Assembly (NCBI GenBank): GCA_950295325.1
Contig: OX485808.1
Span: 24,758,527-24,822,526, forward strand
Reading direction: 5' to 3'
From: Polytrichum commune
Taxonomy: Eukaryota > Streptophyta > Polytrichopsida > Polytrichales > Polytrichaceae
DNA length: 64,000 bases
Program-made: the position numbers and the translations under genes
Part shown: one piece after another, positions 1 through 12,003 of the stretch
Position numbering within the stretch: the first letter of the stretch is position 1
Layout: the number at the start of each line of letters is the position of its first letter
The notes under the pieces: generated by a model
Told to the model about the DNA's origin: nothing
Database searches by the model: none
Seen by the model: the letters and a program-made list of their open reading frames with translations, nothing else

Positions 1-2992
1 AGAGACAAGAGAAGACTCAATCAGCACATTAAGCTTGTATTGGATGTCACATATGACAATTGAAGTAAAACTGAGATATTGATTTGTGTCACGTCGTATA
101 GGGTGGGCAGATTTTGTTATTATTTGGGCCATATTAGAAAAATTTGAAATTAGGGCGGGCTCGAGTTTCTAATTGGGCGGGGGGAATGAAGATTCGAAAT
201 GACGGTCGGATGGGAAGACCTGAAGGGGCGGCCTCTCGATACACTTTAGGGTGTTGGGTCCAGTTTCTGGCTCAATAGTATTTGGCACCATATTCGAAGT
301 TTCTGAAATCAAGTGTAGACTTGCAATCTGGTGGGAATAGGAATCATAATTAAAATTTCTGAAATCAGGTGTAGACTAGGAATCAGGTGGGAAGAGTTCG
401 GTACCATATTCGAACTTTCGGAGAACAGGTGTAGACTCGGAATCTGGTGTGGAGTGTTGGGGACCATATTCGAAGTTTCTGAAAACAGGTGTAGACTCGG
501 ATTCTGGTGGGAAGTGTTCGGGAGCATATTTGAAGTTTCTGGAATCAGGTGTAGACAAGGAATCTGGTGGGAAGCAAAACCCAAAACCATATTTGAAGTT
601 TCAAAAATCAGGTGTTGACTTGGAATCAGGTGATATTTCAGATTTCATGTGTAGATTTGGGTTTGATATTAATGTGAAATGGGGCACCCTCTCGGAACCG
701 AGAGGGTGGGCTAGATGGCCATTATGTGAGATTTCATATTTCAGGTTTAGATTTGGGTTTGATATATATCTGAAATGGGCACCCTCTCGGAACCGAGAGG
801 GTGGGCTAGGTGGCCATTTTTAACAAATATGAAATTAGTTGTGGGCTCGAGTTTCTGAATTGAAAGTGTTTTGAACATATTTGATTTCAGATTTCAGGTT
901 TAGCTTTGGGTTTGATATATATCTGAAATGGGGCACCCTCTCGGAACCGAGAGGGTAGGCTAGGTGGCCAAATAGTGTAGTTTCTGAAATCAGGTGTAGG
1001 CGATTGTGTGGATTTTGGTTTGACATTAGTGTGAAATGGGCACCCTCTCGGAACCGAGAGGGTGGCCAGGGTGGCCAATTATGATAAATCTGAAATCAGG
1101 TGTGGGCTCGAGTTTTTGAATTCAAAGTATTTTGAACATATTTGATTATCTGAAATGAGGTTTAGGGTCGGTATTTGGTTATATATGTGGGACCATATTT
1201 GATGATTTAAACATTTAGTGTGGTTATGAATTTCAATATGCTTGAGTGTGGCACCCTCTCGGTTCCGAGAGGGTGGGCACGGTGGCCAGATTTTGAAGTT
1301 TCTGAAATCAAGTTGAGAGTGATATTTCAGGTTTCACAATGTTCCGGGCCATATTTCTCAATTTCTGAAATCATGTGTAAGGGTACTATTCAGCTTAGAA
1401 GATTTCGGGGCCATAATTTAAGTTTCTGAAATCAAGTGTAGGCGATGAAGTGTGCATTCGATTTTGATTTTAGTGTGAAATTGGGCACCCTCTCTGCAAT
1501 CAAGCGTAGGTTCGAATGTGAGTTTTGTATCAAAATGGGGCACCCTCTCGGAACCGAGAGGGTGGGGTGGGTGGCCAATTTGTCAGGATTCGGAATTCAG
1601 ATGTAGATTGTGGTTTGATAAATATCTGAAATGGGGCACCTTCTCGGAACCGAGAGGGTGGGCTAGGTGGCCAATTATGATAAATCTGAAATCAGGTGCA
1701 GTCGACTTAGTGTGGATTCTTGTTTGACATTAGTGTGAAATGGGCACCCTCTCGGAACCGAGAGGGTGGGCTAGGTGGCCATTATTTGAGATTTGAGATT
1801 TCAGGTTTAGATTTTGGTTTGATATATATCTGAAATGGGGCACCCTCTCGGAACCGAGAGGGTAGGCTAGGTGGCCAAATAGTGTAGTTTCTGAAATCAG
1901 GTGTAGGCGATTGTGTGGATTTTGGTTTGACATTAGTGTGAAATGGGGCACCCTCTCGGAACCGAGAGGGTGGGCTAGGTGGCCAAGTAGTGTAGTTTCT
2001 GAAATCAGGTGTAGATTTTGGTTTGATATATATCTGAAATGGGGCACCCTCTTGGAACCGAGAGGGTAGGCTAGGTGGCCAAATAGTGTAGTTTCTGAAA
2101 TAAGGTGTAGGCGATTGTGTGGATTTTGGTTTGACATTAGTGTGAAATGGGCACCCTCTCGAAACCGAGAGGGTGGGCTAGGTGGCCATTATTTGAGATT
2201 TCAAATTTCAAGTGTCGAGTTTGGTTTGATATATATCTGAAATGGGCACCCTCTCGGAACCGAGAGGGTGGGCAGGTTGGCCAATTATGATAAATCTGAA
2301 ATCAGGTGTGGGCTCGAGTTTCTGAATTGAAAGTGTTTTGAACATATTTGATTGTCTGAAATGAGGTTTAGGGTCAGTATTTGGTTATATATGTGGGGCT
2401 ATATTTGAGGATTTAAACATTTATTGTACTTATGAATTTCAATATGTTTGAGTGTGGGACCCTCTGGGTTCCGAGAGGGCGGGCACGGTGGCCAATTGTG
2501 ATAAATCTGAAATCAGGTGTAGGCGATTTAGTGTGGAGTCTTGTTTGACATTAGTGTGAAATGGGCACCCTCTCGGAACCGAGAGGGTGGGCTAGGTGGC
2601 CAAATAGTGTAGTTTCTGAAATCAGGTGTAGGCGATTGTGTGGATTTTGGTTTGACATTAGTGTGAAATGAGCACCCTCTCGGAACCGAGAGGGTGGGCA
2701 GGGTGGCCATTTATGATAATTGAGATCTCAGGTGTAGTTTCGAATTTCAGTTTTGTATCAAAATGGGGTACCCTCTGGTACCCGAGAGGGTGGGCTATGT
2801 GGGCATAATTTGAGACTTCACATCAGGTGTACATTCGGGTTTTACATAAATTTGAAATGGGGCACCCTCTCGGTTCCGAGAGGGTGGACAGGGTGGCCAT
2901 TTTCTGGATTGAGGTGATTCGTTGTGTTAAGATGTGTTGTATGTATGCAGGCATGACAATCACTAGATCTCACTGCATCTCGGAGGGACTCA
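1..2992. repeat. Irregular short-repeat array with palindromic core
   Basis: The stretch upstream of the ParB/methyltransferase gene is built from variants of two motifs. One is TTTCTGAAATCAGGTGTAG, spaced roughly 60-100 bp apart. The other is a core with 10-bp arms ACCCTCTCGG and CCGAGAGGGT separated by AA (sometimes TT), usually followed by GGGCTAGGTGGCCA. Clear core copies begin near 686, 781, 935, 1042, 1253, 1542, 1638, 1746, 1842, 1950, 2046, 2153, 2248, 2567, 2674 and 2864. The same repeats fill two introns of the gene downstream. I see no coding capacity; the open frames here arise because repeat units keep frame. Confidence 0.85.
290..660. repeat. 60-bp tandem minisatellite, about six units
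   Basis: Six diverged units follow each other at a period close to 60 bp, with TTTCTGAAATCAGGTGTAG-like boxes near 300, 357, 415, 475, 535 and 599. Most units carry a GGAATCTGGTGGGAA-like box. Because 60 is a multiple of three, frames stay open on both strands and give spurious 20-residue repeats. Confidence 0.8.
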
Positions 2993-5900
2993 ATGGAGGA
3001 CCAGGAAGTTCAATTGGTGCCTCCTGTGGTGATTGCTGCGGCTCTTGATGATCTCTCACAGGAAGAGGTGATTCATTCTTGTAACTTTTGTTGTTAATGT
3101 TTTGATTGTTTGGTTGGTTCTGGGGTTAACTTCTTATTCTTGGATTGACTTGTTCTCTAGGTTGATGTACCGGTTGTTTCAGACTGCCTACGTCCACTAG
3201 CAGAGTCAAATCCAGAGGAGACTGAGCTCTTGATTCGAAGATCACAGAAGGAAGACTCGAACTCCGTGATTCACCGGGTTCGATTCAAACCTATTGTGAA
3301 GTCACGATTTTCTATTCCATTGTGTCGCCTGCGATCTCTTCCTCTTGTTCGTCCCATCAACGACGTTGATGTCGCACGTTTAGAAAACGAATTTGTTATG
3401 GGATATCGTGATGGTGATCGAGCTATGTACGTCTCCGTATACAACAATCTCGATGAAGTCCTTCACGTCTCCGATGACATCAAGGCCACTTGGAGTCCAT
3501 TATGGGTGGAGGCCAATTCAGAATTTGATGCCATCCTCGAAAGAGACTCAGACCTTGCTCATTTTGTGGGCAAAATGTTCTTCGTGTGGGAGGGGAACCA
3601 TCGTTTGACAGCTTGGTGGAGGCACATCAACAAGCATCACCCGTTGGACAAAGAATGGCATATCTCTGCTGACTGTATTGTCGTGGATCCAAGAAACTGC
3701 ACCGCCGTTTTTCTGAATGCTATGAATGACATAAACTGGTGAGTTTGGCATTTTATATTCATGTGTTTGTATTTATTTCGTTAGTGTTTTCCTCGTACAT
3801 TTTTTTCGTTGTAGGTCCACGGAGCATGACCATGTTAAGGACAACCTCCTAGCAAAGTTACTTCGCATTCGGACGTTTGGAAAGATGAAGCTGGAAGAAT
3901 TTAAAGACCTCCTCTCCATCGCAGACTACAAGATGTGCGAGTCCAAGATGGAAAAGACTCCTACTTGGTATCCCCTTACGATAAACGTCTTCGTCAAATT
4001 CTTATACAAGGTATTTTTCTCTTTATTCCCCTCAAATGTTCATGTCTTCTGGTCATGCCGGTTCCTAATTTTTTTATGTTTATTTTAGAGGGAGATATCC
4101 AACGCTGCGGATAACGCGGCAAGGTTGTACCGTGAGGCCACTCCAGAGGCTCTTATAACTTCTCCAGAAATATGGGAAACTATGACAAAGGCCCAGGATA
4201 GGTTGATCAAAAGCATTCGCACCAGGAATTTTGAGAAATTCATTTCCGTCGCCCACAAGGACAACGGTGATGATTTCTTCCATGAGGTGAACATTTCTCT
4301 CTTCGCCATGATTTTGGCCATATTTGATTTTTCATTTAATATGTACTCGGAACCGAGAGGGTGGGCTACATGGCCTAGCGAGAGCATTTGGGTTTGATAT
4401 ATATCTGAAATGGGCACCCTCTCGGAACCGAGAGGGTGGGCTAGGTGGCCATTTTTAACAAATCTGAAATCATGTGTGGGCACGACTTTCTGAATTGACA
4501 GTATTTGGAACATATTTGATTGTCTGAAATGAGGTGTAGGGTCGGTATTTGGTTATATATGTGGGGCCATATTTGAGGATTTAAGCATGTAGTGTGATTA
4601 TGAATTTCAATATGTTTGAGTGTGGCACCCTCTCGGAGTGTTCGGGGCCATAATTTGAGATCTTGAAATCAGGTGTAGGCGAATTAGTGTGGATTTTGGT
4701 TTGATATATATCTGAAATGGGGCACCCTCTCGGAACCGAGAGGGTAGGCTAGGTGGCCAAATAGTGTAGTTTTTGAAATCAGGTGTAGGCGATTGTGTGG
4801 ATTTTGGTTTGACATTAGTGTGAAATGGGGCACCCGAGAGGGTGGGCTAGGTGGCCAAATAGTGTAGTTTCTGAAATCAGGTGTAGGCGAGTGTGTGGAT
4901 TTTGGTTTGACATTAGTGTGAAATGGGCACCGTCTCGGAACCGAGAGGGTGGGCTAGGTGCCCATTATTTGAGATTTCAAATTTCAGGTTTAGATTTTGG
5001 TTTGATATATATTTGAAATGGGGCACCCTCTCGGAACCGAGAGGGGAGGCTAGGTGGCCAAATAGTGTAGTTTCTGAAATCAGGTGTAGGCGATTGTGTG
5101 GATTTTGGTTTGACATTAGTGTGAAATGGGGCACCCGAGAGGGTGGGCTAGGTGGCCAAATAGTGTAGTTTCTGAAATCAGGTGTAGGCGAGTGTGTGGA
5201 TTTTGGTTTGACATTAGTGTGAAATGGGCACCGTCTCGGAACCGAGAGGGTGGGCTAGGTGCCCATTATTTGAGATTTCAAATTTCAAGTTTAGATTTTG
5301 GTTTGATATATATTTGAAATGGGGCACCCTCTCGGAACCGAGAGGGGAGGCTAGGTGGCCAAATAGTGTAGTTTCTGAAATCAGGTGTAGGCGATTGTGT
5401 GGATTTTGGTTTGACATTAGTGTGAAATGGGCACCCTCTCGGTGCCGAGAGGGTGGGCTAGGTGGCCATTTTTGACAAATCTGAAATCATGTGTGGGCTC
5501 GAGTTTCTGAATTGAAAGTATTTGGAACATATTAGATTGTCTAAAATGAGGTGTAGGGTCGGTATTTGGTTATATATGTGGGGCCATATTGGAGGATTTA
5601 AACATTTAGTGTGGTTATGAATTTCAATATGTTTGAGTGTGGCACCGTCTCGGTTCCGAGAGGGTGGGCACGGTGGCCAGATTTTGAAGTTTCTGAAATC
5701 AAGTTTTGAGTGGTGTTTCTGTTTTTACAGTGTTCGGGGCCATATTTGACATTTTCTTGAATCAACTCTAGAGTCTAATTTCAATTTATAAATATTTGGG
5801 GCCCTAATTTTGAGTTTCTCAAATCGGGTGTAGGTGATTAAGTGTGGTTTCGAGTTTGACATTACTGTGAAATGGGGCACCCTCTCGGAACTGAGAGGGT

Positions 5901-8900
5901 GGGCTACATGGCCATTATGTGAGATTTCAGATTTCAGGTCTAGATTTGGGTTTGATATATATATGAAATGGGCACCCTCTCGGAACCGAGAGGGTGGGCT
6001 GGGCTAGGTGGCCGTTTTTGACAAATCTGAAATCATGTGTGGGCTCGAGTTTCTGAATTGAAAGTAATTTGTACATATTTGATTTTCTGAAATGAAGTGT
6101 AGGGTCGGGTTTCTCGTTTTCATGTTGTCTGGGCCATGTTCTGAGTTTCTGAAATGAAGTGTTGGGACGGTGTTTGGTTATAAATGTGAGGCCATATTTG
6201 ATGAGCTTAGAATGTAGTCTAGTTTTGAGTTTCAATATGTATCAAGGGGGGCACCCTCTCAGTTCCAAGAGGGGGGGCATTGTGGCCATATTTTGAAATT
6301 TTTGAAATTAGGTTTCGAGTGTGTTTCTGGTTTTACAGTGTTCGGGCCTATATTTGATATTTTCTGAAATCAAGTGTAGAGTCTGTTTTGGGGCCATGTT
6401 TTGAGTTTCTGAAATCGGGTATAGGGTCGGTGTTTGGTTATAAGTGTAGGGGCCATATTTGTATGCAAGTGTTCGGGGCTAGATTAGGAGATTTCTGAAA
6501 TAAGGTGTAAGTCGGTAACATGGTTGACTTAATTCTTCTTAACAAATCACTCTTATATGTTGCAGATTGACCGTCATTTTTCCACCTTCCTCGTCACAGA
6601 TATGACAATAGAGAAACTCCAGAAGGTGGCCATCACACATGTGGATGCTCATTATAAGGCCAAGTGGCTTCGGTGGTGGAATTCCACTCCCGACATCAAA
6701 GAGAATAACAAATTTCCCTCGTCTCTCCCTCTTCGGGAGAAAGTCCTCGAAAACTGGCTCAACAAAGCTTCTTTTTGGGCTCAAGTGCATCTACAACTTT
6801 TTTCCATCTATTTGTTCATTTCTCTACTTTACATTTCTAACCATTTTTCTTTCTTGTTATAGTTGGAGAAGGGGGTTGAGGTTGAAATTGCTTCATTTGA
6901 GAATGAGTGTTCCGCTGAAATTGACTGGGGTTCCACGGAGGATATTTTGCAACCGGCGAATTATGTTGAGCATTGGAGGCTGATTTTGTGGGACAAGGCA
7001 TTTCTGGTTTATTTTGACGACAAGGGAGACCTCAAATTTGTCAAAGGCCTTGATCTCATGGAATTTGATGAAGGCCCCATATCAATCAAACGCGTCGCTT
7101 ATCGGTAATATTTTGAGTTTTCATTTAGTCCGTTTTGTTCTCATTTCATTTCCTTTCCGCCACCTTTTTAGTTTCTGATTTTCTTTATTTTCCAGGTTCA
7201 TTCACCGTGAGCTCGTTGTGAAGAATGCCCTGCCTTCTTCCTGCTTGCCAACTTTCCTTGTAGATTGGGTGGATGTCAACTCCATTCTTTGTGTGTATAC
7301 GGCCATTCAAGTTGCAAAGTTTCCGGAGTCTCACTTGCAGGCTGGGGGATGGTACTTGGATTGTTCTGGAGGATTTGTGCCTGCGGAAGAGAAGAGTCTT
7401 TTTGCTAGCATTGTGAGTACTGCTCCCGAGCTGAGCATTATTCCCTTTGAGGAGCCCGACATCGTTGAGAATCCTCCTCCTCCGCCCAAGGCACCAAAAA
7501 GAAAGGGCAGACCAAAGAATACCGCCACTCAAGTAACTTCACAACTTGTCACTCGGTCTGCTTCAAAGACCCCCATTCAGCCATCCACCTTCATACGGAG
7601 TCCATCTATGACTCCTTCTGTTGTTCCATCAGCTGCCCCCTCTGGCACTCCCTCAGCCTTTCGTCCACAAACTGTTGCTACTCCTTTTCACAGTGACACT
7701 TCTCTTCTCTCCTTGCCTCGCAAAAGGAAGGCCGCCCTTTTGGATACGAGTGCCACCTCTTCGGGTTCCCCTAACACTCTTTCTCTCATCGAAAATGTGG
7801 ACATGGTGCAACTCATGCTGGATTCAGAGGTTGCAGGAGGTCCCCTCCCAGCATATACCCGCATCCAGGAGTTCATTGCCAAGGTTTGTATATTTCCTTT
7901 CGTCATTTTTCAAACTCCTCTTTTGGTTTGGTTCTTATTTTCTTTCGTCTTATTCTCTCATGAGATTTTAATTGCAGGTTGGGGTAGGTCGTTCCCGTGT
8001 GAACACCTCGACTACAACTCACAAGGGCCTCGATTTGCTCTTCGCAGACGTTCCCGAGAATTTGCCGGTGCCCAACATCTCCACCGATGTTCCTGCTTGG
8101 AACAAGCTCCATGAATCATACTATGAGTGTCTTTTTGCATTTGCGAAATCTAACCTCTATGATCATGGTGTCTTTGTGCTAGTGCCTCTGTTTCCATAAC
8201 TGTTTTTGATTGGGCATACACTTACGATTTCTACATCGCTGAAGATTGGTTTGGGATGAATGATTTGGACCTTCAATCCCCTGTGGTCCCCTCTGGAATG
8301 GTAAGCAACTCCAAAAACTACAATATTTGGACCATATTTGTAATTCTTAATTCAGGTGTAGTGTTGTCTTCTTAGTTTACAATTTATCGGGGCCATATTA
8401 GAGGATTCTGAAATCAGGTGTAGATTCGGCTTTCAAGTTTATAGGTGTTTTTCAAGTTCATAAATTTCGAGGGGCCATACTAGAGGATTCTAAAATCACG
8501 TGTGCATTCGGCTTTCAAGTACATGAATTTCGAGGGGCCATATTTGAAGTTTTCTGAAATCAGGTGTAGTGTCGGCTTTCTAGTTTACAAGTGTTCGGGG
8601 CCATATTTGATTTTTTCTGAAATCAAGTGTAGAGTCTGGTTTCTGTTTCGGGTGTACGGTCGGTGTTTGGTTATACGTGGGGGGGCCATATTTGAAGATT
8701 CTATAATCTAGTATAGTATTGAGTTTCGTCTCGGAACCGAGAGGTTGGGCACTGTGGCCAAACTTTGAAGTTTCTGAAATCAAGTTTAGAGTGATGTTTC
8801 TGGTTTTACATTGTTCGGTGCCATATTAAAAAAAATTGAAATCAGGTGTACTGTCGGCTTTGTAGTTTACAAGTGGTCGGGGCCATATTTTAATTTTCTG

Positions 8901-11591
8901 AAATCAGGTATAGACTAGGCTTTGAAGTTCATAAATGTTTTTCAAATTTCATAAATTTTCAAGGGCCTTATTACGGGATTCTGAAATCAGGTGTAGATTC
9001 GGATTATTAGTTTACAAGTGTTCGGGGCCATATTAGATGATTCTGAAATCAGGTGTACATTAGGCTTAGAAGTTCATAAGGTTTTTTCAAATTTCATAAA
9101 TTGTTAGGGGCCTTATTTCAAGTGTTCGGGGCCATATTGGATATTTTCTGAAATCAAGTGTAGAGTCTGGTTTTTGGTTATACGTGGGAGGGCCATATTT
9201 GGAGATTCCAAAATGTTGTGTATATTTGAGTTTCAATATGTATATTAGTGTGAAATGGGCACCCTCTCGGAACCGAGAGGGTGGGCTAGATGGCCAATTA
9301 TGATAAATCTGAAATCAGGTGTGGGCTCGAGTTTCTGAATTGAAAGTATTTTGAACAGATTTGATTGTCTGAAATGAGGTGTAGGGTTGGTATTTGGTTA
9401 TATATGTGGGGCCATATTTGAAGATTTAAACATTTAGTGTGGTTATGAATTTCAATATGTTTGAGTGTGGCACCCTTTCGGAACCGAGAGGGTGGGCACG
9501 GTGGCCAGATTTTGAAGTTTCTGAAATCAAGTTTAGAGTGATGTTTCTGGTTTTACAATGTTCGGGGCCATATTAAAATTTTCTGAAATCAGGTGGTGTC
9601 GGCTTTGTAGCTTACAAGTGTTCGGGGCCATATTTTAATTTTCTGAAATCAAGTATAGACTAGGCTTTGAAGTTCATAAATGTTTTTCAAATTTCATAAA
9701 TTTTTAGGGGCCTTATTACGGGATTCTGAAATCAGGTGTGGATTCGGATTTTTTTGTTTAAAAGTGTTCGGGGCCATATTAGATGATTCTGAAATCAAGT
9801 GTATACTAGGATTTGAAGTTTTTCCAAATTTCATAAATTTTTAGGGGCCATATTAGGGTGGGTTAGGTGGCCAATTTGTGAGGTTTCAGATTTGAGGTGT
9901 AGATTTGGGTTTGATATATATCTGAAATGGTGCACCCTCTCGGAACCAAGATTTCACAGTGGGCACAGTGGCCATATAGTGAAGTTTCTGAAATAAGGCT
10001 GAGTAGTGTAGAGTCGGATTTATAGTTTACAAGTGTTTGGGGCCATATTAGATGATTATGAAATCAAGTGTAGATTTGAAGTTCATAAATGTTTTTCATA
10101 ATTTCATAAATTGTTAGGGGCCATATTAGAGGATTCTGGAATCAGGTGTAGACTATGCTTTGAAGTTCATAAAGTTTTTTCAAATTTCATAAATTGTTAG
10201 GGGCCTTATTAGGGGATTCTGAAATCAAGTGTAGATTCGGATTTTTAGTTTACAAGTGTTCGGGGCCATAATAGATGATTATGAAATCAGGTATAGACTA
10301 GGCTTTTAAGTTCATAAATATTTTTCAAATTGCATAAATTTTCAGGGGCCATATTAGAGGATTCTGAAATCAGGTATACATTCGGCTTTCAAGTACATGA
10401 ATTTCCAGGGGCCATAATCGAGGTTTTCTGAAATCAGGTGTAGCATCGGCTTTTTAGTTTACAAGTTCTCGGGCCCATATTTGAAGTTTCTGAAATCAGG
10501 TGTGAGGGGGTCACCCTCTCGGTTGGGTCTAACATCAGGTGTAGGGTCTACGAGGCCATTTTTGAGACATCTGAAATCAGGTGTACATTCGAGTTTCTGA
10601 TTTGAAAGTATCATTTAACATATTTGATTATCTGAAATGAAGTGTACAGTGTGTTTTTCAGTTTATATGGTTTCGGGGCCATGTTTTGAATTTCTGAAAT
10701 AAGGTGTAGGGTCTTCTGAAATTGTTTTGAGTTTTTCAGACTCGGAAATTCAACATCAAGGTTCTTGTTCGTGCTAACTCCATTTTCAAAGTGCGTGAGG
10801 AGGCTATGCAAGAGTATGGTTACAACCTCCAGCGTGATGGATGGTTGAATGCTTTCACTGATGAGAAGAGCCAGGCGATGTGCAGTGATGGGGTACCTTG
10901 GCGAGGTGCTCGAGAAAAGCATCATGTTTTCTTCTCTATCCTCCTCGCTACTCTCACCGACAAGAATGATGTTATTATGGACTGGCAGTGTGGTGTAGGT
11001 ACGCATTATCTTTCAGCATCATCCTTACTTTGAATTTTCCGTTATTTTTTCTTCATTACTTTCATACTAACATTTTCCTTTTTTTTTTAGGTGGTTCGAT
11101 TACAGCATGTCGCTCATTTGAGCGGCATATTGTGGTGCTTGAGAGTGACCCCGTTATTTTCAATGCAATCCTTCTCCCCATGCGCGATTCCCAACCTTCG
11201 CGTACTCCCCGCTCAGTTGCCCCACCGTCTACCTCTATTTTTGATCCGCCTCAGAATTTGACCAAACGGGCATTTGGTTTTCTTTGTGCGTAAGTTTGCT
11301 TTATATGTTTTGTCATGTTTACCTTCATGTCATTTTCCCATCTTCATGTGTCTTCTCGTTTCTAATCTACTTGCTTGGGGGTTCAGAGTGCCAGGGGAGA
11401 ACGCAGTCCTTCGTCAAGGCATGTGTTCGAGTCCTTCCAAGACGTTCGAGCTCCCTCCGTATGCTGCTGAGCTTGCCAATGTTTTAGCGAAAGCTCTGTC
11501 TCCACCTCCTAGTTGCATCCGACCATTCAACAAGCTAGTATTGGATTTCCTAGATATAGAGGCCGAGGAGGGCGAAGATAGTGATAGATGA
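2993..11591 (+). CDS. ParB-like domain / beta-class DNA methyltransferase fusion, 11 exons, one frameshift
   Basis: Reconstructed exons are 2993-3067, 3161-3738, 3815-4010, 4089-4286, 6566-6784, 6863-7104, 7196-7883, 7978-8300, 10740-10998, 11091-11289 and 11387-11591. All junctions are GT-AG and phases agree, giving about 1,060 residues. Residues ~75-215 resemble a ParB/Srx-type domain: PLVRPIND is followed by the signature WEGNHRLTAWW (~168-178). An AT-hook-like KRKGRPKN lies near 604. The C-terminal half has beta-class methyltransferase motifs in permuted order: a motif IV-like LLFADVPEN (~752), DHGVFVL, then PWRGAREKHH, and motif I DWQCGVGGSITAC with a downstream ESD. Beta-class enzymes transfer a methyl group from SAM to N6-adenine or N4-cytosine in DNA. 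Motif IV reads DVPE instead of DPPY, so activity is doubtful. A one-base loss near 8160-8196 breaks exon 8; the coding total is one base short of a multiple of three. The family assignment is inference from motifs. Confidence 0.72.
4287..6565. repeat. Intron 4 of the ParB/methyltransferase gene, filled with the palindromic repeat
   Basis: This 2.28-kb intron opens GTGAAC and ends TTGCAG. From about 4340 it is almost wholly made of the short repeats that form the upstream array. Palindromic cores begin near 4416, 4724, 4929, 5025, 5433 and 5974, with degenerate copies near 4346, 5646, 5879 and 6252. Two cores (near 4831 and 5131) have lost their left half and read CACCCGAGAGGGT. No gene is seen inside. 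Confidence 0.85.
4785..5386. repeat. Recent 301-bp tandem duplication inside intron 4
   Basis: The block beginning GTGTAGGCGATTGTGTGG near 4785 is repeated 301 bp later, near 5086, almost without change. One difference is ATTTCAGGTTT against ATTTCAAGTTT. A third partial start follows near 5387. The copies are far more alike than other units of the array, so this is a recent duplication of a multi-unit block. Confidence 0.85.
8301..10739. repeat. Intron 8 of the ParB/methyltransferase gene, filled with short repeats
   Basis: This 2.44-kb intron (GTAAGC to TTTCAG) consists mainly of the ATTCTGAAATCAGGTGTAG unit with GGGGCCATATTAGA and GTTCATAAATTTT spacers, at periods of roughly 60-110 bp. Palindromic cores are rarer than in intron 4; clear ones lie near 9260 and 9471, with degenerate ones near 8730, 9932 and 10510. 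The same family thus exists with and without the palindrome. No coding sequence is seen. Confidence 0.85.
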
Positions 11592-12003
11592 TAGTTTGGA
11601 AACTCTATTTTATATGTATTGGTTTTTTTTATATATTTCCTAGGTTCATTTGTTGAATTTCCATGTGCATTTTGCAAATTCCCATTCATCTCCTTCTATA
11701 TGTTTTATTGATGTTTGATTTCAATTGGTGACGTCAGCCCTAATTTAATATGAAAGTATTTGAAACCTATACTATAAGATGTTTGATAATAATTGCAATC
11801 TTCCACGCCTATAGGATCCGTTGGTTTCTCGAACACTTTTAGGTTATTATGTCCATGGGAATGGGATGCCTTTCCAACAAATTGTATTCAAACTATCTCT
11901 AATTCCACGGAAATAGGCACTGTTTTTTCTAAAATTACCCAACAAATTCTAAATTTTCTGCTCCCCAATCTCCGCTATCCGCTCTCTGCTCTCCGTTCTA
12001 CGC

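Noticed and set aside
309-5475. Many 60-135-codon frames on both strands, with repeated LGSERVPHF- and EPRGWARWP-like peptides
   Set aside because: They follow the short-repeat units exactly; periods divisible by three and the palindrome keep frames open on both strands. No independent coding signal.
686-6270. Palindromic repeats with spacers, looking like a CRISPR array
   Set aside because: Spacing is irregular, spacers are themselves repeats, copies are diverged, and the context is a eukaryotic gene with introns.
7621-7971. Plus-strand frame of 116 codons
   Set aside because: Shadow of exon 7 of the ParB/methyltransferase gene in another frame.
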